Part shown: positions 6,624 to 7,114 of the stretch, piece by piece
Numbering within the stretch: the stretch's first letter is position 1
How the letters are laid out: each line of letters opens with the position of its first letter
Assembly: GCA_001871235.1 (NCBI GenBank)
Contig: MNUV01000034.1
Coordinates: 1-7,114 of the forward strand
DNA from: Candidatus Falkowbacteria bacterium CG1_02_41_21
GTDB taxonomy: Bacteria; Patescibacteriota; Patescibacteriia; Patescibacteriales; UBA12465
Reading direction: 5' to 3'
Length of the DNA: 7,114 nt
Notes under the pieces: model-generated
Told to the model about the DNA's origin: nothing
What the model saw: the letters and a program-made list of their open reading frames with translations, nothing else
Databases searched by the model: none
Program-made: the position numbers and the translations under genes

Positions 6624-6651
6624 TTCACGTTTTTGGACTTAAAAACGTGAA
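6624..6651. repeat. 11-bp hairpin with 6-nt loop
   Basis: Arms TTCACGTTTTT (6624-6634) and AAAAACGTGAA (6641-6651) pair perfectly around ggactt. No T-run follows on either strand. It could be an inefficient terminator, a transcript-end structure or a regulator half-site (the CACGT/ACGTG core is itself palindromic). Confidence 0.7.
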
Positions 6652-6791
6652 TAATGTTATCAGCGTTCAATCAAATCTTTCCGATACTGCCAAAAAATCG
6701 CCTTTTTGGGTTGTTCCAAACCTCCATTAAAACTATATAAATGAGCGCTAAAATCACCAGACTTCAAAAACTATCAACGAAAATAATATAG

Positions 6792-6810
6792 TGGTCCAGT
6801 CTGTCAATAC
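6792..6810. repeat. Probable terminal inverted repeat (right end) of the IS3-family element
   Basis: About 14 bases beyond the transposase stop codon, the plus strand reads TGGTCCAGTCTGTCAATAC. It begins with TG as IS3-family ends do, and its position just after orfB is where the right end is expected. From memory, relatives end with a TTGACAnnn...GGTCCA-like sequence, which this resembles on the minus strand. The partner end lies outside the window, so the exact boundary is not proven. Confidence 0.5.
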
Positions 6811-6823
6811 AAATTTGACGTCA

Positions 6824-7114
6824 TTAAATAGTTGGACAAACCGGGATGATATTTAAGTTAATATTTAAATTTGTAAACTGCTGGAAGAAGGCGGTTTTTT
6901 TGTTTTCTCCAAAATATACTTCCGCCGGAGTTTTGTCGTTAAGCGATTGGTGGGGACGATAATTATTATAGTCGTTAAAAAATTTGGTTAATCCGATTTT
7001 AACTTCTGCTATAGAATTATATTGTCTGATATAAATATCTTCCTGTTTTACTGTTCGCCATAATCTCTCCACAAAGATATTATCTAAGCAACGACCGCGG
7101 CTATCCATGCTGAT
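6824..7114 (-). CDS. IS3-family transposase orfB, C-terminal fragment (5' end outside window)
   Basis: This is the C-terminal end of a DDE integrase-type transposase that cuts and joins DNA at insertion sequence ends. The frame is open through the right edge (I-S before the M encoded at 7108), so that M is internal. Counting from that M, the sequence SRGRCLDNIFVERLW (3-17) contains the conserved L-D-N-x-x-x-E signature; E14 is the likely catalytic glutamate of the DDE triad. NDYNNYRPHQSLNDKTPAEVYF (about 45-66) is the typical C-terminal end of the rve/integrase core. The two catalytic aspartates lie outside the window. The frame is intact as far as seen. The tail after about residue 70 (KKTAFFQQF to the stop) is variable in the family. 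IS subgroup was not determined. Confidence 0.93.
   Translation of the reverse strand: MSMDSRGRCLDNIFVERLWRTVKQEDIYIRQYNSIAEVKIGLTKFFNDYNNYRPHQSLNDKTPAEVYFGENKKTAFFQQFTNLNINLNIIPVCPTI

Larger units (their letters stand above)
6405..6791. other. Gene-free region between rsmA and the IS end
   Basis: I see no convincing coding sequence, tRNA or known RNA in these 387 bases on either strand; the longest ATG-started frames are very short. The region is A+T-rich and holds the rsmA promoter, a perfect 20-bp inverted repeat, an 11-bp hairpin and a weak 7-bp hairpin (6690-6709, CCAAAAA/TTTTTGG). None is followed by the T-run of a standard intrinsic terminator. It may be the original rsmA upstream region cut by the insertion sequence. 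Confidence 0.6.

Noticed and set aside
6523..6651. The two hairpins as intrinsic terminators
   Set aside because: Neither is followed by a run of T on either strand, and the large stem is A+T-rich rather than G+C-rich.

Overview
The window reads as a piece of a Patescibacteria (Candidate Phyla Radiation, probably Parcubacteria-like) chromosome. This is inferred from protein style. A compact rsmA is followed by a small membrane-anchored protein with thrombospondin type 3 (TSP3) calcium-binding repeats, and then by an enormous exported cysteine-rich protein of a kind I associate from memory with those genomes. The DNA is moderately A+T-rich, standard stop codons are used, and no ribosomal RNA or tRNA gene is visible. 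Every gene lies on the minus strand, so transcription runs from right to left.

Right to left: (1) 6824-7114 is the 3' end of an IS3-family transposase orfB, cut by the window edge, with a probable terminal inverted repeat of the element near 6792-6810. (2) 6405-6791 holds no gene. It contains a perfect 20-bp inverted repeat with a 4-nt loop (6523-6566), a smaller hairpin (6624-6651) and an extended -10 promoter for rsmA (6465-6473). (3) 5565-6404 is rsmA (ksgA), the 16S rRNA dimethyladenosine methyltransferase. (4) 4863-5555, starting 9 bases after the rsmA stop, is a 230-residue single-pass membrane protein with two TSP3 repeats outside the membrane. A near-consensus promoter inside the end of rsmA would give it a leaderless transcript. 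(5) 2-4828, starting 34 bases after that gene, is one uninterrupted reading frame of at least 1609 codons that runs off the left edge. It has a signal peptide, a helical N-terminal region, about 60 cysteines, eight C-x5-[G/D]-C modules and two regions that look like carbohydrate-binding jelly-rolls.

The layout suggests that a housekeeping gene leads into a two-gene cell-surface cassette: a membrane-anchored calcium-binding protein and a giant, probably disulfide-rich extracellular protein. The giant protein is the most interesting object here. Its function is not known to me; adhesion to a host cell or a structural role in the cell envelope are reasonable guesses only.
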